DNA from: CAZWIT01 sp964533435
GTDB taxonomy: Bacteria; Patescibacteriota; Patescibacteriia; UBA1558; GWA2-36-10
Assembly (NCBI GenBank): GCA_964533435.1
Contig: CAZHLU010000045.1
Coordinates: 1 to 8,296, forward strand
Reading direction: 5' to 3'
Length of the DNA: 8,296 nt
Shown here: positions 1-6,538 of the stretch, piece by piece
Numbering within the stretch: position 1 is the stretch's first letter
Layout of the letters: the number at the start of each line of letters is the position of its first letter
The notes under the pieces: model-generated
Database searches by the model: none
Told to the model about the DNA's origin: nothing
The model's input: the letters and a program-made list of their open reading frames with translations, nothing else
Position numbers and translations under genes: made by a program

Positions 1-1518
1 CAACAAACTACTGTAAATACTAATTCATATACTCAAACAGGTTTAGCGGCTGGTACTTATTATTATGTAGTTAGAGCTTATGATGCAGCTGGTAATGTTT
101 CTCAAAATTCAACGCAGGCGACAGCGGTGGTAAGTTCCCAAGGTGACACCTCTGCTCCTACTGCGCCTACCAATTTATCTGCTTCGGTTTCGGGTAATAA
201 TGTTTCTTTGACTTGGACAGGCTCCACCGACAATGTTGCTGTTAGTCAATATTTAATAGAAAGTTCAAGTAATGGTGGCAGTACTTATAGTCAGTTAGGT
301 ACAACTAGCGCTACGTCTTATAATATGAGCTTGGCTGATTATACTACTTACTCTTGTCGAGTGCGCGCTCAAGATGCAGCTGGTAATATGTCTTTGTATT
401 CTAATGTGGCTACATTTACCACTGGAGGTAGCTCAAGTTCTGGTACGGTTAGCATCACTGGTGTGAACGATAATACTATTTCCAATGGACAATCTATTAC
501 AATTTCTGGTAGTGGTTTTGGCACCAAGATTGCAGTCAGTGGAATAGTCGGCCCACCGGTACTTTGGGATAATTTTGAAGATGGTACTAACGGACAATTA
601 GTTCAAGCTAGTGCCACTAAGTGGGATCGAGTGCGTAGTGATAATCTAAGTGGCCCAAGATATTATCAGGGGGCTATTGATGGTTCGATGGGTGTCAGGA
701 CTGGCTCGGGAATTTATAATGGTGTTACAGCTGGTACAACTAGAACATTGATTGAAGATGATGAATTTCGAAGTTTATATTTAGATTATTATATCAAAGC
801 AGTTAGAGGTGAGGGCTTATTACAAAGGTCAAGTAAACAGGTAATGATTTGGAGTGCTAATGTTGGCGTAAGTGAAGATGGTCCTAATACTGCTTTTTGG
901 CAAGTTACCCAAGGTGGGGATGAACCACCGTTTGCTTTTTCTGAATATTCTTGTGGTAATGATCCATTCTCTATTGTTTATGGTAATGGCTGGGGGGTTA
1001 ATGAATTTCTTACTCCTCGTCACGTACAAATTGAATTTAGAAGGCCGACTAATATAGTGGGCAGTCCAGATTATCATGGCACTTTGCGTATTTGGTATGA
1101 TGGTGTCTTAGTGGCAAATCGTAGTACTTTTGGTAGCTATTCTTGTAATCCAGACACAAATTATTTAGATAATTTATTTATTGGACATTATCAAGATATT
1201 GATTCAGCCGTAGAACCTATATATAAATGGATTAGTTGTCCGGGTGATGCTCGTTGTGATCAGTGTCCAGTTGGTTCTAGTGGTTGTTCGGTACATAATG
1301 ATAATTGGTTACCAGCTAGACAAGATGAATTTTTTTACGATAATGTTTATATTGATAAATCAATTGCTCGTGTAGAAATTGGTAATGCTTCAACTTACGG
1401 AGCATCNNNNNNNNNNNNNNNNNNNNNNNNNNNNNNNNNNNNNNNNNNNNNNNNNNNNNNNNNNNNNNNNNNNNNNNNNNNNNNNNNNNNNNNNNNNNNN
1501 NNNNNNTTTTACTCTTAG
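1..1518 (+). CDS. FN3 / IPT-TIG / jelly-roll surface protein, 5'-partial, 3' end in gap
   Basis: The frame is open from base 1, so the gene begins left of the window; the GTG at 127 lies inside the protein and is not a start. Bases 1-126 encode the end of one FN3 domain (TYYYVVRAYDAAGN), and 154-426 a complete FN3 domain (APTNL, LTWTGSTDN, RVRAQDAAGN). Bases 448-528 encode an IPT/TIG-like strand motif ending GSGFGTK. From about 568 (DNFEDG) to the gap the sequence resembles a concanavalin-like jelly roll, rich in aromatics and Asp/Asn (IWYDG, NLFIGHY, YDNVYID). Bases 1237-1287 hold a C-x5-C-x2-C-x6-C cluster. These domains are typical of exported proteins that bind cells or polysaccharide; I see no catalytic residues I can name. 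The first gap interrupts the C-terminus. All three frames after it stop by 1526 (TAG 1516-1518 if the phase is kept), so little coding sequence follows. Its FN3 domains resemble those of the protein starting at 6582. Confidence 0.85.
   Translation, partial: QQTTVNTNSYTQTGLAAGTYYYVVRAYDAAGNVSQNSTQATAVVSSQGDTSAPTAPTNLSASVSGNNVSLTWTGSTDNVAVSQYLIESSSNGGSTYSQLGTTSATSYNMSLADYTTYSCRVRAQDAAGNMSLYSNVATFTTGGSSSSGTVSITGVNDNTISNGQSITISGSGFGTKIAVSGIVGPPVLWDNFEDGTNGQLVQASATKWDRVRSDNLSGPRYYQGAIDGSMGVRTGSGIYNGVTAGTTRTLIEDDEFRSLYLDYYIKAVRGEGLLQRSSKQVMIWSANVGVSEDGPNTAFWQVTQGGDEPPFAFSEYSCGNDPFSIVYGNGWGVNEFLTPRHVQIEFRRPTNIVGSPDYHGTLRIWYDGVLVANRSTFGSYSCNPDTNYLDNLFIGHYQDIDSAVEPIYKWISCPGDARCDQCPVGSSGCSVHNDNWLPARQDEFFYDNVYIDKSIARVEIGNASTYGAXXXXXXXXXXXXXXXXXXXXXXXXXXXXXXXXXXFYS
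1407..1506. other. Assembly gap (100 N)
   Basis: Exactly 100 N, which is a usual fixed-size scaffolding placeholder, so the true distance is unknown. It hides the C-terminal end of the FN3/jelly-roll protein, and the reading phase across it cannot be trusted. Confidence 0.97.
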
Positions 1519-1578
1519 TTAATTAATTGTTAACTTATTTATAGCTTAGCATCAATTTCATAATATAGATAGCTGGTT

Positions 1579-1773
1579 TTAATTTTTAAATTCAAATAAT
1601 TCATCTATGTTAGTGTGTAAGGTTTTGGCTATTTTATGGGCTAACTCTAGTGAGGGGTTATATTTATTTTTTTCTAAATGAATAATAGTTTCACGGCGCA
1701 CATCAACACTAGTAGCTAATTCTTCTTGAGTCAGATTATATTTAGCTCGTAGTTCTTTAATATGATTAGTCAT
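1579..1773 (-). CDS. Small Xre/Cro-family HTH transcriptional regulator
   Basis: A 64-residue protein that is almost entirely a Cro/C1-type helix-turn-helix domain. The N-terminus is IKELRAKYNLTQEELA, the recognition-helix region is about residues 25-36 (VRRETIIHLEKN), and NPSLELAHKIAKTL and IDELFEF follow. This is the compact 'TQEELA...R.TI..lE..kYnPSLelA' family, which I know as a frequent partner of small multi-helix membrane proteins. There is no sensor domain, so any signal must come from a partner, from dimerisation or from its own level. The start ATG lies one base after the stop of the upstream membrane-protein gene (TAA-T-ATG), with no Shine-Dalgarno run, suggesting translation by coupling or re-initiation. 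It probably represses its own operon through the palindrome at 2171-2200. That target is inferred from position and symmetry. Confidence 0.93.
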   Translation of the reverse strand: MTNHIKELRAKYNLTQEELATSVDVRRETIIHLEKNKYNPSLELAHKIAKTLHTNIDELFEFKN

Positions 1774-1774
1774 A

Positions 1775-2152
1775 TTATTTTTTATAATTTAAAAATTTAA
1801 AAATAATAGCATTGATCAGCATCATGGCACAAATAAAATAAGCTAGTAGATTTCCTAAGGTTTGGTAGTAGCTGTTTGATTGTCCTAAATCAAGCAAAAT
1901 AAAGGCAAGTATTAAACCGATTATAGATATAGTAAATATTGTATAGCGACTAGCAGTTCCTGCCAAGGCATAGTCTCTTTCATCAGCTAGTACGCCTTTT
2001 ACTTGGCGACGTAATAAGTAGAGCAGAGCAGCACCTGCTAAAGCAATTGCTAGTGGTAGATAATAATTATGCAAGCTAACAGCAATGGAAACAAAGATAG
2101 CAATTAGCATGGCAATTATTAATTTAATAGTGTTGTACCATTTTTGGCTCAT
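1775..2152 (-). CDS. DUF2178-type small membrane protein
   Basis: A 125-residue protein with four predicted membrane helices at about residues 8-26, 30-47, 68-88 and 96-118. The loop between helices 2 and 3 carries DERD (57-60) followed by YALAGTASRYT, the signature I associate with the DUF2178 family ('DERD..iagkAsr'). It has no signal peptide or catalytic motif, and the molecular function of the family is unknown to me. It is the first gene of a two-gene minus-strand unit and is followed after one base by the small Xre regulator. Such membrane-protein/Xre pairs recur in bacteria and archaea. The charged cytoplasm-facing loop is a plausible place for contact with the regulator, but nothing here proves an interaction. 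The promoter lies at 2181-2209, overlapping the palindromic operator. The start ATG (2152-2150) has no Shine-Dalgarno run before it. Confidence 0.88.
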   Translation of the reverse strand: MSQKWYNTIKLIIAMLIAIFVSIAVSLHNYYLPLAIALAGAALLYLLRRQVKGVLADERDYALAGTASRYTIFTISIIGLILAFILLDLGQSNSYYQTLGNLLAYFICAMMLINAIIFKFLNYKK

Positions 2153-2170
2153 AAATTTGATGTTAATTAT

Positions 2171-2200
2171 TTATAACATTATGTTATAATAATATAACAT
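2171..2200. promoter_or_regulatory. Three-half-site palindromic operator (probable Xre binding site)
   Basis: Bases 2171-2189 form a perfect 19-bp palindrome, TTATAACATTATGTTATAA, centred on T2180. A third copy of the half-site, ATAACAT, sits at 2194-2200. It forms a second inverted pair with the middle copy (ATGTTAT, 2181-2187) across 6 bases. The sites cover the -10 region and part of the spacer of the minus-strand promoter for the DUF2178-Xre operon. Cro/C1-type repressors bind such dyads as dimers, so autorepression is the natural reading. Binding by this Xre protein is inferred. Confidence 0.72.
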
Positions 2201-2209
2201 TAAAGTCAA
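2181..2209 (-). promoter_or_regulatory. Sigma-70-like promoter of the DUF2178-Xre operon
   Basis: Read on the minus strand, TTGACT (plus-strand 2209-2204) matches the -35 consensus at five of six bases. With a 17-bp spacer the -10 is TAACAT (2186-2181); with a 15-bp spacer it is TATAAC (2188-2183). Transcription would start near 2175, about 20-25 nt before the ATG. The -10 lies inside the palindrome at 2171-2189, so a bound repressor would block RNA polymerase. Confidence 0.55.
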
Positions 2210-2299
2210 GTAGTTTAATCCTAGGCTTAGAAATGCTTTTTATTTTTAGCTAGCTTATGATAAACTATAGGTATTAATAAAATTATTAAATTAAAAATT

Positions 2300-3430
2300 A
2301 TGAAATTAAAGTTAATTTTATTGACCTTATTGCTTGTTTGGCCTTTAAGTACTTTGGCCATTGAAGCTCAAACAAATGATTATGTTAATTTAGCTAGTGA
2401 TCAAGTAGTTAATGGTAATTATTATGCAGCTGGTAGTAGGGTAGAAATTTTAGGTACTGTAAACGGCGACGTTTTTGTGGCTGGTAGTGATATTGTGATT
2501 GATTCAGAAAATATTAATGGTGATATTTTTGCAGCTGGCAATTCTATTAGCATCAAAGGCAAGGTTAACGGCTCTTTACGTTTAGTTGGCCAGAAATTAG
2601 TGGTCAATGGCGAAGTTGCCAGAAATATTTTAGCAGCGGGTCAGTATTTAGATTTAAATAAAGATTCAAAGGTTTATGGTCATGTTAGTTTTGTTGGTCA
2701 GATGGCTGGTGTTTATGGTTGGGTGGGCGGACGCTTTGAATCGGCTTTAGAAAATTTGCGTCTAAGTGGACAGATTGTAGGCGATAGTGAAGTTTATTTA
2801 GGTAATAATAAAACAGCTAATATTGATTTGCTTAATGGCGCCAACATTCAGGGTCATTTAAAATATTGGTCTGATCAAAATTTAAATTTAGATCAAGCAA
2901 AAGTTTCTCAAGGTATAGAACACCAGCAAATCAGTGAAATTGTTAAAAATAAAATTAAACCTCAGTTAAGTTTATTTGGTTTGTTGTGGCAGATATTGTC
3001 TATGTTAGTTGTGGCTCTGCTTTGGTGGCGTTGGAAAAATAAATTTTTCTATCAGTCTTACGATATAGTTAAGAAAAATCCAGGTAAAAGTTTATTGGTC
3101 GGATTCTTAAGTTTACTTGCTATACCGGTTTTATTTATTTTATTAATGCTCACGGTGATTGGTATACCTTTGGCTTTGATATTTTTAGTTACTTGTTTTG
3201 TCACCTTGTATTTAACCAAAATTTTAGCTGCTTGGTTGTTAGTACGCTTTGTTCAACAGACTTGGTGGAAAAAATATGAGGGTAAAGACTGGGCCTTGTT
3301 AATTGCTGGTATTGTGGTTATGTCTTTATTGGTAAAATTGCCAATCATTGGTTGGGTAATTAGTTTGATTTTTTATCTCTGGGCTTGGGGCGCAATATTT
3401 TATTATTTTTATAATCAAAAATCTAATTAA
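2300..3430 (+). CDS. Exported bactofilin-like (polymer-forming) beta-helix protein with C-terminal membrane domain
   Basis: A 376-residue protein. Residues 1-20 form a signal peptide (KLK, hydrophobic core LILLTLLLVWPLSTLA). Residues about 28-190 are short beta-helix repeats like bactofilin/polymer-forming domains: VNGNYYAAG, VNGDVFVAG, INGDIFAAG, VNGSLRLVG, VARNILAAG and VYGHVSFVG, whose final glycines are at 45, 62, 80, 97, 114 and 133 (steps of 17-19). Residues about 222-370 hold four or five hydrophobic helices (222-244, 263-283, 284-316, 332-348, 350-370) separated by basic loops. Classical bactofilins are short and cytoplasmic; this layout places the beta-helix outside the membrane, anchored by the C-terminus. 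A scaffold role at the envelope is inferred. It is divergent from the DUF2178-Xre unit across 147 bp. A weak -10 (TATGAT, 2256-2261) lacks a clear -35. A probable start of the next gene follows 8 bp after the stop. Confidence 0.85.
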   Translation: MKLKLILLTLLLVWPLSTLAIEAQTNDYVNLASDQVVNGNYYAAGSRVEILGTVNGDVFVAGSDIVIDSENINGDIFAAGNSISIKGKVNGSLRLVGQKLVVNGEVARNILAAGQYLDLNKDSKVYGHVSFVGQMAGVYGWVGGRFESALENLRLSGQIVGDSEVYLGNNKTANIDLLNGANIQGHLKYWSDQNLNLDQAKVSQGIEHQQISEIVKNKIKPQLSLFGLLWQILSMLVVALLWWRWKNKFFYQSYDIVKKNPGKSLLVGFLSLLAIPVLFILLMLTVIGIPLALIFLVTCFVTLYLTKILAAWLLVRFVQQTWWKKYEGKDWALLIAGIVVMSLLVKLPIIGWVISLIFYLWAWGAIFYYFYNQKSN

Positions 3431-3444
3431 TATTTTTTATGAAT

Positions 3445-3544
3445 NNNNNNNNNNNNNNNNNNNNNNNNNNNNNNNNNNNNNNNNNNNNNNNNNNNNNNNN
3501 NNNNNNNNNNNNNNNNNNNNNNNNNNNNNNNNNNNNNNNNNNNN
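3445..3544. other. Assembly gap (100 N) removing the 5' end of the phosphomannomutase gene
   Basis: A second run of exactly 100 N. It falls inside the phosphomannomutase gene and probably replaces a longer stretch: family members carry the catalytic serine near residue 100, which would need nearly 300 bp between a start at 3439 and the first base after the gap. Confidence 0.95.
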
Positions 3545-4621
3545 GGTGGTTTTATGGCTACCGCTTCTCATAATCCGCCTCAATACGGTGGCTTTAAAAT
3601 GACTTATAATAATACAGAATATACCAATAGCATTCAGTTTATTAGTGGTAAGCAGATTTTAAAAGAGATGGAAGCAGGAACTAATTTAGTAGCAGCTAAA
3701 AAATCGGCTAAGTTAAAAAATAAAGATATTAGCAAAGATCATTTAAAACATTTATTTTCTTTTGTTGATCTTAAAAAAATTCAAGCCTTAAAAGTAGTAG
3801 TAGATACTGGCTCTGGTATGGTTGGCCTTTTGTTACCAAAAATTTTTGAAAAATTACCTTGTGATTTTATACATTTATTTCCAGATTTAGATCCTAAATT
3901 TTCTTCACGTCCTCCTAATCCATTGGCTCCAGATGCTAGTAAAGAAATAGCTAAAAAGATAAAAGAGTCACAAGCAGATTTAGGTATCATGTTTGATGCG
4001 GATGGAGATAGGATGTTTTTGTTAGATGAAGAGGGTAAGATGATCAAAGGAGATCAAACTTTATTATTACTGGCAAAAACTATGCTTGCTAAACATCCTG
4101 AATCAGGTATAGTTTATAATTTAATTTGTTCACATGCTGTGCCAGAACTAGTATCAAAGTGGGGTGGCAAGCCAATTCGTAGTGAGGTTGGTTATGTTAA
4201 TTTGGCGAGGCATATGCACCAAGAGTTCGGTATAATGAGTGGTGAGGTTTCCGGACATTTTGCTTGGCGTGATAATTTTTATGCAGATTCAGGCTTAGTA
4301 GCTATGTTAGTGGCTTTACAGACCATCTCTGAAGATGGTAGAAAACTTTCCGAAATAGTAAAAGATTTTCAACTCTATTTTAGGGCTGACGAATATAACG
4401 TGCCAGTTACTAATTTAGAATCAAGCCTGGATAAAATTCGTTATAATTTTAGAGATCAGATTCGCGATGAAATTGATGGTATTACCGTAGAATTTTCTGA
4501 TTGGTGGTTTAATATTAGGCCATCAAATACTGAGCCATTAGTACGTATTACAGTTGAGGCTAAGGATGAAGCAGAAGTTAAAAAACATCAAAACGAGATT
4601 TTAGAAATAATTAAAAATTAA
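3545..4621 (+). CDS. manB: Phosphomannomutase/phosphoglucomutase, 5'-truncated by gap
   Basis: An alpha-D-phosphohexomutase that interconverts 6-phospho and 1-phospho sugars (mannose and/or glucose), feeding GDP-mannose or UDP-glucose synthesis for surface glycans. The family motifs appear in order. The phosphoserine loop TASHNPPQYGGFK is at 3560-3598 (catalytic Ser 3566-3568). The Mg-binding FDADGDR starts at 3992, and the sugar-recognition GEVSGH at 4241-4258 resembles the GEMSGH of PMM/PGM enzymes. The phosphate-binding RPSNTEP is at 4517-4537. The ATG at 3554 is the methionine just before the catalytic loop, so it is not the start. Most of domain I (about 95-100 residues) is missing. ATG at 3439, 8 bp after the preceding stop, is the best candidate start. 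The stop TAA overlaps the murI ATG by one base. Which sugar is preferred cannot be decided here; GlmM is less likely given GEVSGH. Confidence 0.92.
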   Translation, partial: GGFMATASHNPPQYGGFKMTYNNTEYTNSIQFISGKQILKEMEAGTNLVAAKKSAKLKNKDISKDHLKHLFSFVDLKKIQALKVVVDTGSGMVGLLLPKIFEKLPCDFIHLFPDLDPKFSSRPPNPLAPDASKEIAKKIKESQADLGIMFDADGDRMFLLDEEGKMIKGDQTLLLLAKTMLAKHPESGIVYNLICSHAVPELVSKWGGKPIRSEVGYVNLARHMHQEFGIMSGEVSGHFAWRDNFYADSGLVAMLVALQTISEDGRKLSEIVKDFQLYFRADEYNVPVTNLESSLDKIRYNFRDQIRDEIDGITVEFSDWWFNIRPSNTEPLVRITVEAKDEAEVKKHQNEILEIIKN

Positions 4622-5433
4622 TGATTGGAGTTTTCGATTCGGGTTTTGGTGGCTTAACTATTTTTAAAGATATTGAAGCTAAACTACCAAACTATAATTA
4701 TATATATTTAGGGGACAATGCACGTGCGCCCTATGGTAATAACAGCCAAGAGGTAATTTATGAATATACGCGTCAGGCTGTTGATTATTTATTTGCTCAA
4801 AATTGTAAATTAATTATTTTGGCTTGTAATACTGCTTCAGCCGAAGCTTTGCGTAAATTACAGCAAGAATATGTACCTCAAAAATATCCCGGTAAAAATA
4901 TTTTAGGAGTAATCAGGCCCTTGGCTGAAGAAGCAGTGGGTATTACTAAAAATAAAGTTATAGGAGTAATGGGTACACGCAGTACAATAGAATCAAAATC
5001 ATATGTTAAGGAGTTGCAACGATTGACTAAAGAGATTCAGGTAATACAACAGGCTTGTCCATTGCTTGTGCCTTTGGTTGAGGAAAATTGGGAAAGTCAT
5101 CCGGAGACTAAGATGATTTTGAAAAAATATATTGTACCATTAAAAGATAATCGGCCTGATACTATTATTTTGGCCTGCACTCATTATGGTTGGTTACAGT
5201 CAGATATTGTGCGTTATTTTGGTAAAGATATTAAGGTTTTAGATAGTGGCGAGATTGTAGCCAGGAAATTAGTTGATTATTTACAAAGACATCCCGAATA
5301 TGTGAGTCCCGCTAAAAAAAGAGGGAAGCGTATATTTTTGACTACTGATAATCACAAAAAATTTGCTCTTGCTGCTCAAAAATATTTAGGTCGCAAAATT
5401 ATTGCTAAAACTATTAGTTTAAATATTAAATAA
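4621..5433 (+). CDS. murI: Glutamate racemase
   Basis: A cofactor-independent racemase converting L-glutamate to D-glutamate for the second position of the peptidoglycan stem peptide, acting in the cytoplasm. At 270 residues it has normal length. The two catalytic cysteines are in their expected motifs: Cys69 in ACNTAS (68-73) and Cys186 in ACTHY (185-189). The N-terminal DSGFGG (6-11), YLGDNARAPYG, GVIRP and ACPLLVPLVE are also typical. The start is secure because the DSGFGG motif follows immediately; ATG shares one base with the TAA of the mutase gene (TAATG), implying translational coupling. The dehydrogenase gene follows 7 bp after its stop, in the same operon. Its presence indicates that the organism makes its own D-glutamate for a murein wall. 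Nothing is missing or odd. Confidence 0.97.
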   Translation: MIGVFDSGFGGLTIFKDIEAKLPNYNYIYLGDNARAPYGNNSQEVIYEYTRQAVDYLFAQNCKLIILACNTASAEALRKLQQEYVPQKYPGKNILGVIRPLAEEAVGITKNKVIGVMGTRSTIESKSYVKELQRLTKEIQVIQQACPLLVPLVEENWESHPETKMILKKYIVPLKDNRPDTIILACTHYGWLQSDIVRYFGKDIKVLDSGEIVARKLVDYLQRHPEYVSPAKKRGKRIFLTTDNHKKFALAAQKYLGRKIIAKTISLNIK

Positions 5434-5440
5434 ATAAACT

Positions 5441-6493
5441 ATGTCATATATACAGAATAAAATTAAACCCCAGGTTGCTTTTTTTGAAACAGAGCCTTGG
5501 GAGCAAGAATATTTACAGAAAAGATTAAAAGGGTTTAAACTTATTTTTTTTCCTGATATTTTGGATAAAAAAGATTTAGTTAAAATTAAAGATATAAACA
5601 TTTTATCACCTTTTATTTATAGTAAGATTTCGGCCGATGTTATTAAGTCTTTACCAAATTTAAAATTAGTAGCCACACGTTCGACTGGTTATGATCACGT
5701 TGATGTTAAGTCAGCAAATAAATTAGGAGTACAAGTAGCCAATGTGCCAACTTATGGCGAAAACACAGTGGCTGAACATACCTTTGGTTTAATTTTATCT
5801 TTAGCACGTAAGATTCATACTGCTCATGAGCGGACAGTAAGAGGGGATTTTTCTTTAGATGGTTTGCGAGGCTTTGATATTGCTGGTAAAACTATTGGCA
5901 TAGTTGGTGCTGGACACATTGGTCAACATGTAATACGCATGGCTCATGGTTTTGCTATGAAGGTTTTAGTCTTTGATCCAAAACGTAATGCTCGCTTAGC
6001 TAAAGATTTAAATTTTACTTATACTACTTTAGACAACTTGCTTAAAAAATCAGATGTTATTAGTTTGCACGCGCCTTATAATCAGAAAACCAAGCATTTA
6101 ATTAATCGTCGTAATATTAGGTTATTAAAACCAAATTCTATTTTGATTAATACTTCACGAGGCGGTTTGATAGATACTACGGCTTTGATTGATGGCTTAC
6201 GTTTAGGGAAGTTGGCTGGTATTGGTTTAGATGTTTTGGAAGAAGAAAAATATATTTTAAAAGAGGAAAGGGAATTATTGTCTCCACATTTTTCCGGAGC
6301 AGGTCAAATGTCTCAAGAGTTTTTAAAAACCGTAGTCGAGAGTCATGTTTTACTTACTTCAGACAAGGTTATTGTCACACCGCATAATGCTTTTAACAGT
6401 CAAGAAGCCTTGGAAAGGATTTTAGATACAACTATTGAAAATATTTTAGACTGTTGTCAGTCAAAGTCATTAAAAAACGTTATTAGGGCTTGA
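5441..6493 (+). CDS. D-isomer-specific 2-hydroxyacid dehydrogenase, D-lactate dehydrogenase-like
   Basis: A 350-residue NAD-dependent dehydrogenase, most like D-lactate dehydrogenases (pyruvate + NADH to D-lactate). Residues about 10-100 are the start of the catalytic domain (TRSTGYDHVDV, NVPTYGENTVAEHT). The Rossmann fold has GAGHIG at 156-161 and Asp179 in VFDP, the usual mark of NAD preference. The catalytic triad is visible: Arg240 in TSRGG, Glu269 in DVLEEE (29 residues after the Arg, as in Lactobacillus D-LDH) and His315 in TPHNAF. The Glu-His interval is 46 residues against 32 in the Lactobacillus enzyme, so there is an extra segment of about 14 residues. It is the third gene of the manB-murI operon. 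The role is probably NADH reoxidation in fermentation. A VanH-like supply of D-lactate to the wall is possible, but no ligase is visible. The stop TGA lies inside the -35 box of the next promoter. Substrate is inferred, not shown. Confidence 0.9.
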   Translation: MSYIQNKIKPQVAFFETEPWEQEYLQKRLKGFKLIFFPDILDKKDLVKIKDINILSPFIYSKISADVIKSLPNLKLVATRSTGYDHVDVKSANKLGVQVANVPTYGENTVAEHTFGLILSLARKIHTAHERTVRGDFSLDGLRGFDIAGKTIGIVGAGHIGQHVIRMAHGFAMKVLVFDPKRNARLAKDLNFTYTTLDNLLKKSDVISLHAPYNQKTKHLINRRNIRLLKPNSILINTSRGGLIDTTALIDGLRLGKLAGIGLDVLEEEKYILKEERELLSPHFSGAGQMSQEFLKTVVESHVLLTSDKVIVTPHNAFNSQEALERILDTTIENILDCCQSKSLKNVIRA

Positions 6494-6518
6494 TTTTTTA
6501 TTTTTTTTGTGCTATAAT
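6490..6518 (+). promoter_or_regulatory. Strong extended -10 promoter overlapping the dehydrogenase stop
   Basis: The -35 TTGATT (6490-6495) and a perfect -10 TATAAT (6513-6518) are separated by 17 bp, and TGC directly before the -10 (6510-6512) supplies the extended -10 TGn element. The -35 contains the TGA stop (6491-6493) of the dehydrogenase gene. Transcription should start near 6525, about 57 nt before the ATG at 6582. It is the best promoter in the window. Confidence 0.8.
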
Positions 6519-6538
6519 AGATTGGTAAGTATAAAATT

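Noticed and set aside
127..129. GTG as start of the left-hand surface protein
   Set aside because: The same frame is open and encodes clear FN3 sequence from base 1, so the GTG is an internal valine.
829..1077. Antisense open frame of 82 codons (and an overlapping plus-strand frame at 872-1057)
   Set aside because: Both lie wholly inside the jelly-roll coding region, with no recognisable domain or start signal.
1517..1535. Hairpin AGTTAA/TTAACT between the convergent genes as a bidirectional terminator
   Set aside because: Only 6 bp, nearly all A-T, and without a proper T-run on either strand.
2256..2261. TATGAT as a firm promoter for the bactofilin-like gene
   Set aside because: There is no acceptable -35 at 16-18 bp, so it is kept only as a weak possibility in the gene entry.
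2422..2607. Antisense open frame of 61 codons
   Set aside because: It mirrors the beta-helix repeats of the bactofilin-like gene; low complexity and no motif.
3554..3556. ATG as start of the phosphomannomutase
   Set aside because: It is the residue just before the catalytic TASHNP loop; family members have about 100 residues before this point.
3781..4047. Antisense open frame of 88 codons
   Set aside because: It lies opposite the conserved Mg-binding part of the mutase, which is clearly the real coding strand.
5419..5601. Antisense open frame of 60 codons
   Set aside because: It overlaps the end of murI and the start of the dehydrogenase, both well supported.
6491..6493. TGA as a glycine codon (code 25, as in Gracilibacteria/SR1)
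   Set aside because: Reading through adds only eight mostly hydrophobic residues before TAA, and I saw no in-frame TGA in the other genes I read.
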